The notes under the pieces were generated by a model that saw only the letters and a program-made list of their open reading frames with translations, made no database searches and was not told the DNA's origin. From Cubamyces lactineus (taxonomy: Eukaryota > Basidiomycota > Agaricomycetes > Polyporales > Polyporaceae): a DNA stretch of 64,000 nt. A program made the translations under genes and the position numbers. The first letter of the stretch is position 1, and each line of letters opens with the position of its first letter. Location: positions 62,001-126,000 of the forward strand of contig JACDTU010000025.1 in NCBI GenBank assembly GCA_022376465.1. The letters run 5' to 3'. Of the stretch, positions 46,490 through 58,262 are shown piece after piece.

Positions 46490-47025
46490 CGTCGAGGCTA
46501 CCATGCGGTCGTAGGTGATGGCGGGTGTGACTGTGAGGGTGTGCATGTACGCTAGCTTGGCTGATTGATGGTCGTCTTCTCTTCTGTAACCTTGTCTTGT
46601 GCATTCAGTATGGCTAAGCACCCATTATGTATAGAACCATCGCACATCATACACGCGTAGGAAAGCCTCGGCAACAGGAGGGTAAGGACTAACGATACAA
46701 GATGGGGAGGGTACGAAGCGTTCGAAGAAGTCCACATGGATGGGTAGAACTCGGAAGCATATAGACGATGTCCGTAGTATGAAAGCGAAGGCGGTATTGA
46801 TACATCGAAGGCGAACGGGGGGATTTGAATGGACGTCAGAGATGGCTACAACGGGTCGAAAGGCTGGCCTGGGAAGTCGGAAGATGGGAATATACAACAG
46901 AATGAAGGGCCCTGGAGCGGCTCAGAGGACTCGGGTAGTTGAATGAAAACGAAGGTTTCGGTAACGTTACGTAGAACGAGGCGTCGAACGGTGGCACGAG
47001 CTTCTTGGCAACTTGCTGCACTGGC
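46490..47025. other. 536 bp between convergent 3' ends
   Basis: This is 3' UTR sequence of the kinesin gene and of the minus-strand gene that ends at 47026. No gene is supported. Confidence 0.4.
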
Positions 47026-48287
47026 TCAGCCGCCGTGCCGCCCGGGCCTGCCTCCTCTCGCCGCGTCGGCTCCAGTGCCGCCTTGCGTATAGCGAGAGGC
47101 CGAGGAGATGTTGGGCGGTGCGGGGTCGTATAGTGAGTGCGGCGCGACCGGCTGAAAGGGTTGGAGGCGCGGGAGCATTTGGGCCGTGCCAGGTGGCATT
47201 CGCGACGACGGGCCCGCGGTCGGGCTGTGCGAACCCGGTCCTATAATGAACTCTGGGAAGTGCGTGTTCAAGAAGACGATCCCAACGAGAAGCGCTCGGG
47301 TTGTGCGCGTAGGATACAGCAGGATCCCGCCCGGCTGGACTGGCTGGGCGGGGGCGCCCCATGGCGCGATTGCGACCTGCGCATCGGAGGCAATAAGGTG
47401 AGTCGCGCAGGAGCATGCCAGAGCGTCGTGGCGACACTCACGATGCCTTCTTCGAGGAGCTGGCGGGCCAGCCATTCGAATGTTGTCTGATTTTGCCTGG
47501 AGAGATCAGCATCTGGCAGCCTATCGGGCATCAGCATGCAGCGGGAGAGCTGCTCGGGCTGCAACTGGGAGAGCCAAGCCTGCACTTCGCCCAGGATGCC
47601 GCCGCGCCGGATGATCTGGAGTTGAAATTGGCTCGGCCAGTCTTCCTGCTGACTACTTGTGCGCAAAAGGGTCAGTGCACGTCTTTGCGGTGGATCCGAG
47701 GTAGAACCTACTTATCGTTCTCCGTCTCTGCCGCGGTAACAAAAATCTCACGGGGCCGCGCGGACGAGTGCGGAGATGACGCCGGGAGGATGAACGCGCC
47801 TCTCCACGGCTGTGACTGGGGGACCTGATCCCCCGGCGGCGGAACGAGGGACTCGAGGTGCGTAGGTAAACGGAACATCGGCGGTGCCAGTGAGTGCTAC
47901 TGATCGTGCGGAAGAATCCCCTCCACTTTTATGGGGCGTGTTAACCGGCGTACATAAGCCCCAGCATCCGCAATAAAGGCCGTCGCCGCGCGCAAGAAGT
48001 CCGTTTGGGAAGATTCTGGCCAGAGGGCGCGCATGTGCGAGCCAACGGGCGAGCCTCTCGTCGTAACGTCGTCGGAGTGAAATACGGCGCGTGTTCCATG
48101 GCCTCCCTGGTTATCTCGTCTCGAGGCTGCATTGTCATGGTGAGTTCCTTCGACTTCGAACTTCAAGGTCTGAAAACACACAGACGCGCCACAAACCTCC
48201 TCGCGCTTTCCGTATGTCGCACTTTTCGCATACCGTTATCACCGGGACGAACAGGAACGCGCCGCGCCGTACGCGAGATATGGTCAT
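47026..48287 (-). CDS. Orphan five-exon protein
   Basis: Exons 48287..48234, 48169..47954, 47896..47712, 47655..47442 and 47376..47026 close in frame with canonical splice sites and give 339 residues. The middle region (DWPSQFQLQIIRRGGILGEV, then WLSQLQPEQLSRCMLMPDRL, TTFEWLARQLLEEG, VAIAPWGAP and GGILLYPTRTTRALLVGIVF) looks like a folded alpha/beta domain. The C-terminus is Pro/Ser/Gly-rich and ends with Gly/Arg repeats. It recalls in outline the activator-binding domain of Mediator subunit Med25, but no von Willebrand A domain precedes it, so I do not assign that name. An upstream exon joined by a good intron (GTAAGT...TTCGCAG ending just before 48320) is possible, so the true N-terminus may be longer. 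Confidence 0.6.
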
Positions 48288-48636
48288 GTCGGGGATCGTC
48301 GCTGTCCTGCTACGAGTGCGCTGCGAATAAATGGGTCGAAGGTGGTTATTGTCAAGGAGACTTACCTCTACGTCAGCTCCCCGCGTCCGGGGAGGCTCGT
48401 GGCACGAGGCTCTTGAGCTCGATCATACTTTGTCACACACCTTGAGCCAAACTAACGTAGTCGCGCGCATCGGCTCGCTAAACAATACAATCACATAAGC
48501 CTAGGCATAAGTCAGTACATGTAGACGCTAATCCGTGTCCGATCCGCGAGAGAAAAGAAGTGGCATAAAACAATAGCTCTGCTCCATATAGTGTCGTACA
48601 TCCGACAGATCGTGCCTATTCACGTCGTCGGAAGCA
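48288..48636. other. 349 bp between two minus-strand genes
   Basis: A probable further 5' exon of the orphan gene (about 48364-48420) may lie here. Otherwise the interval holds promoter and 3' UTR sequence. Confidence 0.35.
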
Positions 48637-51600
48637 TCATGACCGGGTACCTGAGCTGAGACGAGGTGCGATACTACTGCGACGACGGCTCCCAGGTGTA
48701 GGAGCTGTGTGAGCGGAAATCATCTGTCGCACAACAAAAGTCAGCCCTGCGTTGCCGCGCACAAGTCATCTGACATACCTTGCTATCGACCTCGTTCAGA
48801 GCGTCCATCTGGAGTTGCCGCAACCTTGAGAGACCGGACTTCAGGTTCTGGATGCTCGCCTCGTCTTCCGCCTTTGCTTGCCTCAACTCCGCAATTTCCT
48901 CCTCAGCCTCCTTGAGGTCACTCCGCGTGAGCCTGAGATCCTCTTCCAACGCAGCGAAACGTTGGGTAGACTCCTCAAGCTCAGCCGCGAGCTGTTCCTT
49001 CTCGCTAGTGGCAGTAACCAGCTCATCCGAGACGGATGCAAAGCGGGTGGTCAAACGCTGCAGCTGATCCTCAAGATCATCAACCACCGCGCGGGTATCC
49101 TTGAGGTCAACCTCCAAGGCCGACCTCTCCGCAGCACCGGCAGCGAGGTCTCGCGCGTGCTGTTCTTTGACTGCCTCGAGTTCGCAACGCAGGTCAGCCT
49201 CGGCACGTCGGACCACAGCCAGGTCTTCCAGCGCAGACGACAGCCGTACGGTCTTGTCGGCGAGGTCGGACACGAGCTTGTCGCAGGTAGCTTTGGTGGA
49301 AATGAGTTCGGACTCCGCGACGCGACGCGAGGATTGCTCCATCTCCACGTCCCGGCGCAAGTTTGCAGCCTCGGCCGCCGCGTCCTCAACTTCAGCACGC
49401 AGCTTGTCAACAGTCAGCTGGAGCTCGGAAACGGTCACCTTGAGGGCGGCTGCCTCCTGAGCAACATGATCCTTGGAAGCGCGCAGTTCGCTGATGACGA
49501 CTTGTGACTGCTGTACCTCGTTGCTCATAGACTCCAGATTGGCCTTGGCGTGAGAGAGCTCCTCGCGAAGCTGCTTAACGGTCTCTTGCAAGTCACCGGC
49601 AACGTGCTCGAGAGCGTCCTTCTCAATGATGAGAGAGCGCGACTGCTCCCGCGTGCCCTCGAGGTCATGCTCCAACTCCGCGATGCGCGCAGTCATAGTC
49701 TCCTGGGCAGCACGAGCGCTTCCTAGATTGAGCCGAGTCTGCGCCAGGTCTTCCTGGGCCTCCGCGAGTGCAGCCGTTGTCTGCTTGAGCTGCGCAGAAC
49801 GTCCTGCGAGGGTTGCCTCAGACTGTTCCAGCGCCTTCTTCAGCACCTCAGTGTCTTCATGAGTAGAGCTGAGCTGTTGCTTGACATCCACGAGTTCGAT
49901 ATTCGCGCGTCGGAGTCCCTCCTCGCTCGCCAAGTGTCGGGCACGCCAGTCTGAAGCTTCCACACGCGTAGCTTTGAGCTCTTGGGCGAGTTGCTCAGAG
50001 TGGGAGCCTATGCCGCGGACCTGGGTCTCAAGCTCCTCGCAAGCAGCATGCAGCTGTGCCACCTTTCCTTCGAAACCCGCACACCGTTGTCTCTCGGACG
50101 CGAGTGCCAGCTGGGATGTGGCGAGTGTGTCTTCAGCCTCACGACGGCGCGTGGTCTCCAGAACTAAGGCCCTCTCAAGCTCCGCTTTGTCGGCACGGTT
50201 CTGCGACAAGGCCTCAGCACTGGAGAGCAGGTCCGATTCCAAATCCTTCAATTGCCCGTCACGAGAAACGAGGGATGCACGTAGCTGGTCGCGCTCTTCC
50301 GACAAGCGATGGTGCTCGTCTCGAAGGCGGTCAAGCTCCGCTGACTGGGTTTCGAGCTTGCCTTTCAGCGCGGCGATCTATTGGGTACCGATCAAGGCTC
50401 AGCATGCTCGGTTATGACGCAGGTACTCACCTCTTCCGCGTCATTACCGACATCGTATGCCTGAGGCACCTCCTGGACGTCCAAGTCGGAGCCGAAGTCC
50501 TCTTGATCTGCTAGCAACGGTGAGGATTGGGGCGTTGCCAACCCGTGGACTTGTGGCGGACGGGAGAAGACCCTTTGCTCGACCTCCGGGAAGGCCGACA
50601 TTGACGCGTCCTCCATCTCCTCGAAGATCAACTCGTCGATCTCGCTCCCCTGTGAACCCGCATCGCTCGGCTCTGGCGTAGGCTGTTTCGAGATGTTCGA
50701 GATGAGCGAGCCTGACAAGGTGCGAGTGACGCCATGTGCAGCGTGGCGAGACCGCGGGTCGGTGGTCGTACGCAATGAAGGGGGAGGCGAGGAGAGTAAT
50801 GACGTGTTGGTTCTGCACATCCAGATTGGTATTAAAGCTCAGCATTATGAATCAACAGTGACCGCGGACTTACGGAGGTGGGGTGAGCATCCTGGTCGAC
50901 GTGCCGACCGTCACCCGATCGTCTACAGTCGTATGTCGTGCCTTGAGATTTGCGAGCTCTTCCCGCAGCGCAGCAACCTCCGTCTCTCGCTCAGACAAAA
51001 CCTCTTGAAGCACAGCGAGTTCTTCCGCGTTGACCGGTTGCAGCTCTTGCGCATCTTGGAGTCTCTTCTGCGCAGCATGTAGCTCTGCTTCTAGCTATGG
51101 GTCGAACATGCATGAAATTCACCAACACGAACGACGATTAGGTGCCGGCAACATACCTCAGCTTTGGTCATTCTTGACAGAGACTTGCGAGCCTGTCTCT
51201 TCCTCGGCGGCATGTCTACATCGTCACAATCATCGCTCTCCTGCGGTAGAGGAGGCACGACCGAAGACCTCCTTCTGGGGCGCTTCACACCCACTCCAGA
51301 GAATCTCCTTGTAACGTCTTTCCAGATCTTCCGCTCGAGTCCCGGTGTAAAGACAACGCCAGGCCCCATAGACTCGCGGCGAACCTTCGTGATCCTACAA
51401 GCAAACTATGAGATTATGACCTCATAGAGAGCTTCCCATTAACGTACGTCTTCTTCGCATTCGGGGTGAACGTTACGTTGCCATGAGGGTCCGAGGTGTC
51501 CAAGATACCGTCGTCCGCCTTCGCCGCCATCAGCGTGAGTAGCATCGAAGCATGAATAGACTCTGCACTAACCAACTTGTTCACTGTCCGAGATACCCAT

Positions 51601-51909
51601 TGCGCCCACTGGGGACCCATCTTATCCTTCCGGGCATCCGCCATCTTGCGCACTGCAGATCACCTGCTGTCAATGTCGACGATCTGCACTGCTGACCCTC
51701 GCTAAGCTTTACCATGCGCCCTGAGAGTTGCCATATGGACAGCATGCTTGCGTTGCTCCTTCTGAATGTCGGACAGCGCGCCGAGCACGCCTAAGTAGAT
51801 TCTGCTGCTTTAGCCACCCCTGCGCTGCGGTGATACGCACTGATACACCAGCCGACTTACGTTCCGCATACGTGTACTTCGCTCGTTTCTTTGAGTTCCT
51901 TGCAACCAT
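48637..51909 (-). CDS. Long coiled-coil protein
   Basis: Eight exons, 51909..51861, 51790..51713, 51652..51448, 51394..51157, 51094..50874, 50812..50431, 50377..48779 and 48723..48637, encode 952 residues. The N-terminal 130 residues may be a small folded domain (AKYTYAERVLGALSDIQKEQ, MGPQWAQWVSRTVNKLV). Next comes a basic stretch, GVKRPRRRS, which could act as a nuclear localisation signal. A first short coiled coil (ELHAAQKRLQDAQELQP) and a Ser/Pro/acidic linker follow. From about residue 390 to 920 an almost unbroken coiled coil runs in heptads rich in Ala, Glu, Leu, Arg and Gln. The last 30 residues are Ser/Arg/Pro-rich. Such a layout fits a scaffold or filament-forming protein of nucleus, spindle pole or cytoskeleton. 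I recognise no family. Confidence 0.8.
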
Positions 51910-53410
51910 AGGTCTGATGATGGAGTTAGGTGATAGATAGTCGTAGAGATGGCTAGTAGCTGGAGAGTCAAGAGCCTTGGGTTTAGTGCAGAAGTGGCTG
52001 GTGGCACCGCACCGCATACGCGCTGCTCAGGCGCGTGGCTCGCGTACGTCACATCACGTGCTACCTAGATGTGACGGGTCACCTCAGATCTACTACGCGC
52101 ACGCTCAGGCAAGGCCCAAACGTCTTTTCTATCTGTTCGACGCTCTTGAAGAGTATTTGACTTGCCACTCGAGCCGCTGGGTACCACAAAGAAGCGGACG
52201 CGCAATAAGCATTGTTTACCTACGCGGAAAGGTATCATAACAGTCATTGAACCGTCAGCAACCCAATTCCCCTTCATCTGCTGAAATTCTTATCTCGACG
52301 AACGAAAAGAAAGAAAGGAGAGATACGAGAGTGTTATGCTTGACAAGGGAGACGGAGGCTAGTGGCGATCGAAAGAAAACAACTGGGGAGAGCATATTGA
52401 ATGGCAAGCATTCTTGTTGGTCGCAAGTCATTCTTTCCTAGGCCTTGCGTGGGTGTCACTATGACCCGACCGGCACGGAATGCATCCCATAGGTTGAAAA
52501 CAGGTCTTACAGTGACTGTTGCGTAACTGAAGGAACAAGCAGCGGCACAAAGTTGGCTACTGCTTCTTCCTACAGGTCGCTAGGCGGTACAGACGGAAGG
52601 GGACTATGCTCACCGCCTTATGAGACAACTCAGATTTGCGAATGACATCAACCCTCGCAGTGGGAGCCCGGAGCCCTAGGTAGTGATCCTGTGCTGTAGA
52701 GGGCAGGGTGACAGTAAGATTTGCTGGAGGGATTTGCCGCACTGTAAATAATGAAAACGGGAGTTTGAAACCTACAAGAGCAATCTCGCGACGAGTATTC
52801 TTGTTCAATTCACACTGCAGCAGGGTTGAGTTTCTTCTTGAAGACATGATGCTCTAAGTTGTGCGAGAGTCGCAAAGAATGGCGATCGATTTGAGGTAAG
52901 CAGCATATACGGCGATAGGCATGCATATTTTCGCGCATAGGGGAGATTCATCTGACAGTCTCCGTATTGCTGTTTCAGTCCGCGAACAGCCTTCCGAATC
53001 ACAAGTAGTGCATAGAGCAAGAAGCTGGCCAGGAGCAGAGCAAGAGGGTGAAAGGGGAAGATGTTGAATTCCAGTTGCGAGCGCAACCCAACAACAGCAA
53101 CCGCCACGCGCAACTCCGATCCAAATCCGTGGGCCTCACCAAAAAGTCCCAGTGATCTGCGGATGTCTCCTGACATACACATCCAGAGCAAAGAGATAGC
53201 ATATGGGGTCGAACATGTACAATTGCAATAGAGTCACAGAACGACACAACAGTGTGGAACGAGCAACGATTGTACAGCGACCCGCTAGCTATAATACACT
53301 GGGCGGGCGAGGAGCAAGCTGCACGACGCAGATCATCCTCACCAGCCCCATATTTGCAGAAAGCAGCAGCAGCGCACCACATAGCACCCCGCTGTGCGGG
53401 CAAAGACCAC
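51910..53410. other. 1.5 kb without a supported gene
   Basis: Several minus-strand frames (for example 52557-52847 and 52805-53191) overlap. One contains a hydrophobic run, FHPLALLLASFLLYALLVIR, that resembles a membrane anchor, but it leads into no recognisable domain. The stretch may hold a decayed gene or only promoter and UTR sequence. Confidence 0.4.
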
Positions 53411-53920
53411 CTAGAATCCCCTGCCCCTGCCCCGTCCTCTGCCACGGCCCCGCGCGCGGTCTCCCCGCCCACGCCCCCGGCCTCGCGCCTCATCCTTCTT
53501 CTTATTCTTGGGTTTGGGCGCGTCGTCTACAAGAAGGGTATCGAGCGGGAGAGCATCAGGAAGGATGAAGTAGCGGATGTTGTTCCCGCGGATAGAGAGT
53601 GAATCGAGCGATGTAGGTTCGCGGTTCCGCGCGGTCATTTTGACAGTCTTCAGGTGAGTGTTCATTTGCATGTCGACGCCTGCAGCGCGCAGGGTCTCAG
53701 GGTCAGCATCGTTTGCATGAAATCGCCACATTGTCCTCACGCACCTGTTATCGTCCCATGGATCACCGACCCGTTCTTCAGCTCGACGGTGACCGTCTCG
53801 TTGTTTAGTTTCATCAAAAATCTGAACATTTATGTCATGTGAGCGCGCGCGATCTTCTTCTCTGTTGTATCTTTGTTTTGCGCGCAGATAACGCGGAAAT
53901 ACGTACCTGACGAGCTTCAT
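53411..53920 (-). CDS. SMD1: Small nuclear ribonucleoprotein SmD1
   Basis: Three exons, 53920..53907, 53821..53745 and 53679..53411, encode 119 residues, the same length as human SmD1. The Sm fold begins [20 protein letters not shown]. The Sm1 motif is followed by [20 protein letters not shown] and Sm2 by [20 protein letters not shown]. The C-terminus is a Gly-Arg repeat tail, a target for arginine methylation. SmD1 sits in the heptameric Sm ring around U1, U2, U4 and U5 snRNAs and is essential for splicing. The first coding exon is just 14 nt (four codons plus two bases). Introns are 85 and 65 nt. Confidence 0.97.
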   Translation of the reverse strand: MKLVRYVFPRYLRAKQRYNREEDRARSHDINVQIFDETKQRDGHRRAEERVGDPWDDNRCVRTMWRFHANDADPETLRAAGVDMQMNTHLKTVKMTARNREPTSLDSLSIRGNNIRYFILPDALPLDTLLVDDAPKPKNKKKDEARGRGRGRGDRARGRGRGRGRGRGF

Positions 53921-54491
53921 TTTGGGTGCTGAGACGGGACGTGCAGAGAGATGGAAGCGGCGCCAGGCGTGAACGGCGGATGTGAGGCGAGGCCAACCGG
54001 CGTCTAATCTGGGTGTACCAACACATTCGCGTCGGAGAGTATTTTGCTCATTGTACGTTTAGGACTCCGCACCAATGCACCAACTAGCAGTAGAAGGCTA
54101 TTTAACCGCCGACATAACTTTCTATAATCCTCTGGAAGACAGCCTGGGGTCGATCATCGCACGAGTTTGTAGTAGAACACCACTGATTGCTCACTGCAAG
54201 GAGGATCGCGAATTCATGGGCCTCCTTTCAATCCACCGTCTGTCCACTACCCTGAACTCGCTCTGGTCGTTTGTCGCGACTCGATTCGACTACCGAGCCG
54301 CGCATCCTTTGTCCAGGGGCGCCGCAATCAGTGACATTGTTACTCGCGCCTAAGTTTCTGGTGCCACGCAGCCACTAGTACTACGGCTTATTGAAGTGCA
54401 ACCATCAATTTTGTGGCCACGTCTACCAATATCTACTTCCATTCAATCATTGCTCTTGCTTCATCACTGTAAAGACGAACAAATCCCGAGT
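53921..54491. promoter_or_regulatory. 571 bp divergent promoter region, SmD1 and oxidoreductase
   Basis: No TATA box is evident close to either start. A 92-codon frame at 54075-54353 has no recognisable sequence and is not called. Confidence 0.4.
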
Positions 54492-56840
54492 ATGTCTGAG
54501 GAAAGTGAACATGGTAAGTCTTAGCAGCAACTTCATCATGACACGTTTACTAATAACTGTACTCATTCTGCAGGGGACGATCGCTATGACGAGGCAGAAC
54601 TCCTAGCTCACGCCCGACAAATCTTCACACCAATTACACTTCCTTGTGGCCGTGTAGTACCCAATAGATTGGTCAAGGTATGTTTACGAACATCATTCTG
54701 TGATAGAAACCTGGCGGCTTCCATCGGGTGACAAGCGCTCAAATGCGATACATTTGTGTGTACCACCAGTGCTCACACTTGATTTGAGCACTGTGGTGTA
54801 CACGATGTGCTTGTGAGGACTACACTTCCGCTGTGTTTACGGCGCGTTGCGAAGTGTTACACTACCCTAAGGACACACATTGTCAAACATGTTTTTGGAC
54901 GCTGCAATCCGAAGGAATGAATGTCAGCTCAGTCATGCACATTCTGGATGGACAAGGCCATAGACGCTCTGAGCATGCGCTCCTCGATAGTTCATTGCTC
55001 AGCAAGGCGCCGTCGTATTCTCTGCATAGCGGCGGTCTGCGCTGACTATTTGGTTCATTACCGCCTCTTGCGTGGGCAGGCGTGTGCGGGCTTTTGCTAT
55101 CATGCCCTTCGTCAGGATGCATTCCAGGTCATGTATCGGGAGCATTGTTGATGACTTAACAGAGGTGAGAACCAAGGGCTGATCAATCTCTCTCCCGGAC
55201 AGGCACCGCTATATGAACACTTCGCCCCTCCTGGAGGCGGCCCTCCTCATGCCGGTTGTTTCTCTCTGTACGCTCGATGGGGCGCTGGCCGTTGGGGGAT
55301 CGTCATGACTGGAAACGTACAGGTCGATAAACGACACCTTTCATTGGGTCGCGACATGGTGATCCCGGAAACTATAACGCCCGAGACGCTCGCTCCCTGG
55401 CGCCAGCTCGCCCATGCTATTCATTCTGGCACAGTAGCGGACGAAGAAAAGACCTTTTCGAGCTCATCACCAGACTCCATCAGCGAAGACGCGTCCTCGC
55501 CTTCTGGGCGCGACCGACCGCTCGCCGTCATACAGCTCTCACACTCAGGAAGACAATCTCTCAATTTCTTCGGCGGTCGGAAGCCATTTGAGCCCCCATT
55601 AGCCCCTAGCCCCGTTCGCCTCGGCCAATTACACACCGCCTCTGATGGGTGGTTCTCCCGAGCTCTGCACAGAATCACACATCAGGTTCCCCGCGAGATG
55701 ACGCACGAAGATATCGAGAACACCGTTGCAGCCTTTGTCCGTGGGGCACAAGTAGCCGCGCAGAGCGGATTCGACGGGGTCCAAATACATGCTGCGCACG
55801 GCTGTAAGTTTTCTCGCCCTTCTTCTTGACCTTTAGCCTAACCTTTGTGGGCAGACCTCGTCAGTCAGTTCATATCCCCCAAGGTAAGCGGCCACCATCA
55901 CCGTACGAAGCCCGCATTGACTCCCCAACGTTCACTTGGAAGAGTAACACCCGGACAGACGAATACTCTGCGGATCGTGACCCGTTACGCTTCCTACGCG
56001 AGATCGTATATGCCATCCGCGCGCCCGGCGTCGTCCCGGAGGACTTTGTCCTCGGAGTGAAGCTCAATTCAGCGGACTACGCACGGGATACCGCCGAACC
56101 GCAAGAAAGCCGCGCCCTCGACCACGTACGGGAGATTGGAAGCTGGCAATTGGTCGACTTCATCGAAGTGAGCGGTGGCGACTACGAGGATCCCCGTAAG
56201 TCCCACGTCACCCCATAATTGCACGCGATGGCACTGTCCCTGACCCTATTGGACAGAGTTCATTGACAGCACGGCGGCGTTCAAGTCGCCACGGCAGGTG
56301 ATCTTCGAGTCCTTCGCTGAGCGCAGCAAGGAGATCCTCGCCAAGTGCTCTCTCATCGAGGCCGGTCGACCGCCTCCCCTCGTCTGCGTCACGGGTGGAC
56401 TAGACACGCTCCCCAAGATGGCGTCCGTCATCGGGAACGCGCACGCAGACCTCCTCGGTATCGGCCGCCTCTCCGTCATCCACCCTCTCCTCCCTGTCGA
56501 GCTGCAAGCCTCGCTCGAGAGGCGCGCAGCAGGCGAGGCAGACTCGTTCCTCATGTCAGAGCCACACAAGCTCGAGGAGAACGGGCTCGGGATGCGGCCG
56601 CTCTCTTATTTCTCCTGGAGAGGTCTAGAGCGGCTTCTCTGTTCTTTGCTGCTCCTCATCTGGGCCGTGGTGCCCTTGCGGATGCCGCGTCTGGTAGGCG
56701 CGTCAGGCCCCGTAACCTGGCACAGCGTCATGCTCCGGCGAATCGCGTTCGGGCAAGAGGTCGACTACACGATGGGCACGCTCGGGACGGTGCTCAGGTT
56801 CTACTTCATGGGTACGCCATACCCGCCAGCGCGTTCATAG
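54492..56840 (+). CDS. NADH:flavin oxidoreductase, Old Yellow Enzyme family
   Basis: Six exons, 54492..54513, 54574..54677, 55203..55803, 55855..55883, 55943..56195 and 56257..56840, give 530 residues. The TIM-barrel pattern is clear: FTPITLPCGRVVPNRLVK, GRWGIVMTGNVQVDKRHLSL, VIQLSHSGRQS, GFDGVQIHAAHGYLVSQFIS, RTDEYSADRDPLRFLREIV, VSGGDYEDPQF and AHADLLGIGRLSV, which build the FMN site. The family reduces activated alkenes or related substrates with NAD(P)H; the natural substrate is unknown. About 30 acidic/Ser-rich residues (TFSSSSPDSISEDASSP) are inserted between IHSGTVADEEK and the LAVIQLSHSG strand. The C-terminus has a hydrophobic stretch (RLLCSLLLLIWAVVPLRM) that may anchor it to a membrane. 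Intron 2 is 525 nt and carries an inverted repeat (separate entry). Confidence 0.9.
54757..54803. repeat. Inverted repeat in intron 2 of the oxidoreductase gene
   Basis: The left arm GTGTACCACCAGTGCTCA (54757-54774) and the right arm TGAGCACTGTGGTGTACAC (54785-54803) are near-complementary across a 10-nt loop, with one unpaired base and a small mismatch. The hairpin sits in an intron eight to ten times longer than its neighbours. Confidence 0.7.
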
Positions 56841-58262
56841 CTGAGTCTGTCTACCGCGCGTCACAAGGGCGACCAGCCATGGGATCGGGTGAGGGCGGGG
56901 GCGGAGACAGCCCCGCAGCACTTACTGTGACAAGCGCCGATGTTGTGTCGGGGGATGTTCGTAGTTGGCCAAGCGCTCTCCTCTTTGAGAATGACAGTGC
57001 TGCATGGACATCTCCTTCTTTTGCATGGCAGTGCCCCTACTCAGATTCGATGCACACCAGCAGTGCACATTGGCGGACTTGACGGACGGCACCAAGCCGG
57101 CGCTACCGACGGTGCCTTTCGGACAGCATCGGAAGGTTACCGTCGGGTCGGAAGCGCGCAGAGCCCAATCCGTCGATCCGGGTCCCGGGGGCTCCGTCAA
57201 ACATGCTACTCAACGCCCGCGCTCTGTATGCGTTATGCTAGCACTTAGCAGCCATGATCATCTCGTGGCAATTGGAGTGACAAGGACTGATCCCGTCTTT
57301 CACCTACAGGCCGCCAAAAGCAAACTAGTATCACCAATTGTGCTCTTAGCTTGACGTGGTTTCAGAGGGTGCATTGGCAAAGCGGACTTTGGAGTCGCTA
57401 CTACCCCGTCCTCCACGCCCTTGTCCGTGGCACGAAGATTTGTTCGTACGGTCACCACCGGCTTCTTAGTGGCTTTCGATCACTATAAGCTGCCTCTCCT
57501 AAACAACTTCAAGGAGCCTCGTGTGTGCGGTCTCACCCCGCTCATAATTCGAACGCTTCTTTACAGCATCGCTTCAAGCTTGGCACCAACTCTACTCGCT
57601 GCTGCAGTCCATTCTTACAGACGCTGCAAGCTATTCTTAGCACACGATTGGGCACCATTAAGCACTTCGCCGCGCTCCTGATCTTCGGAGAATGCACCCG
57701 GCCCGGGCCTTCTGCATCTCTCTCAGCTCTGAGCTCGTCGTAGCATCCCGGGACGCCCGTCCTCCCAAGTCTCGCCCCTCGCGCCTCAACGCGCCTCCCA
57801 TGCTCACCATCCCTCCCCGGATCCGCATATGGCAGCTGAGCACGGCGGTCAAGCGTCCGCCTCAGTCCGCCTCCGAGGCCCAGCTGGGGAGCGTGCACGC
57901 GTAGCCCCGGGGTCTGACCGCTTCAAGCGCCCACCCCCTCTGCGGGACTTTGCGCTCGCACGCCTTCGCGTGTTCTCGGAGGGTGCGTTCCCAGAGACTG
58001 ACCGTCTATCTGTCCCCGTGCACCTCCTAGGCCTCGTCCCTGTCTGATCGAGGATGTCGCAGGTGCGGGTGGACATGGGGACGTCGCGGGTGCACGAGCA
58101 GCTGGCCTACACACGGAGTCGCTCTCGCGTATATAACCCCTGCCTCCGTCGACGCTGTCTTCCCAACACCTCCAAGGGTTCTCCGCCTCCTCGTCCTATC
58201 TCACCGACTCTCATTGATCTCTTTGTGTTCTCACCACTACACACTGCAGCTCCTAGATAGCC
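56841..58262. other. 1.4 kb, 3' flank of the oxidoreductase gene and FDH promoter
   Basis: Only unsupported overlapping frames lie here. The right end carries a TATA box and a pyrimidine-rich leader before the formate dehydrogenase start. Confidence 0.45.
58130..58136 (+). promoter_or_regulatory. TATA box of the FDH gene
   Basis: TATATAA lies 127 bp before the ATG at 58263. It is followed by a CT-rich tract (about 58140-58255) typical of highly expressed fungal genes. Confidence 0.55.

Noticed and set aside
52557..53191. Overlapping minus-strand frames with a hydrophobic run resembling a cytochrome P450 membrane anchor
   Set aside because: No heme-binding Cys motif, ExxR helix or any other P450 sequence follows, and the frames do not join through convincing introns.
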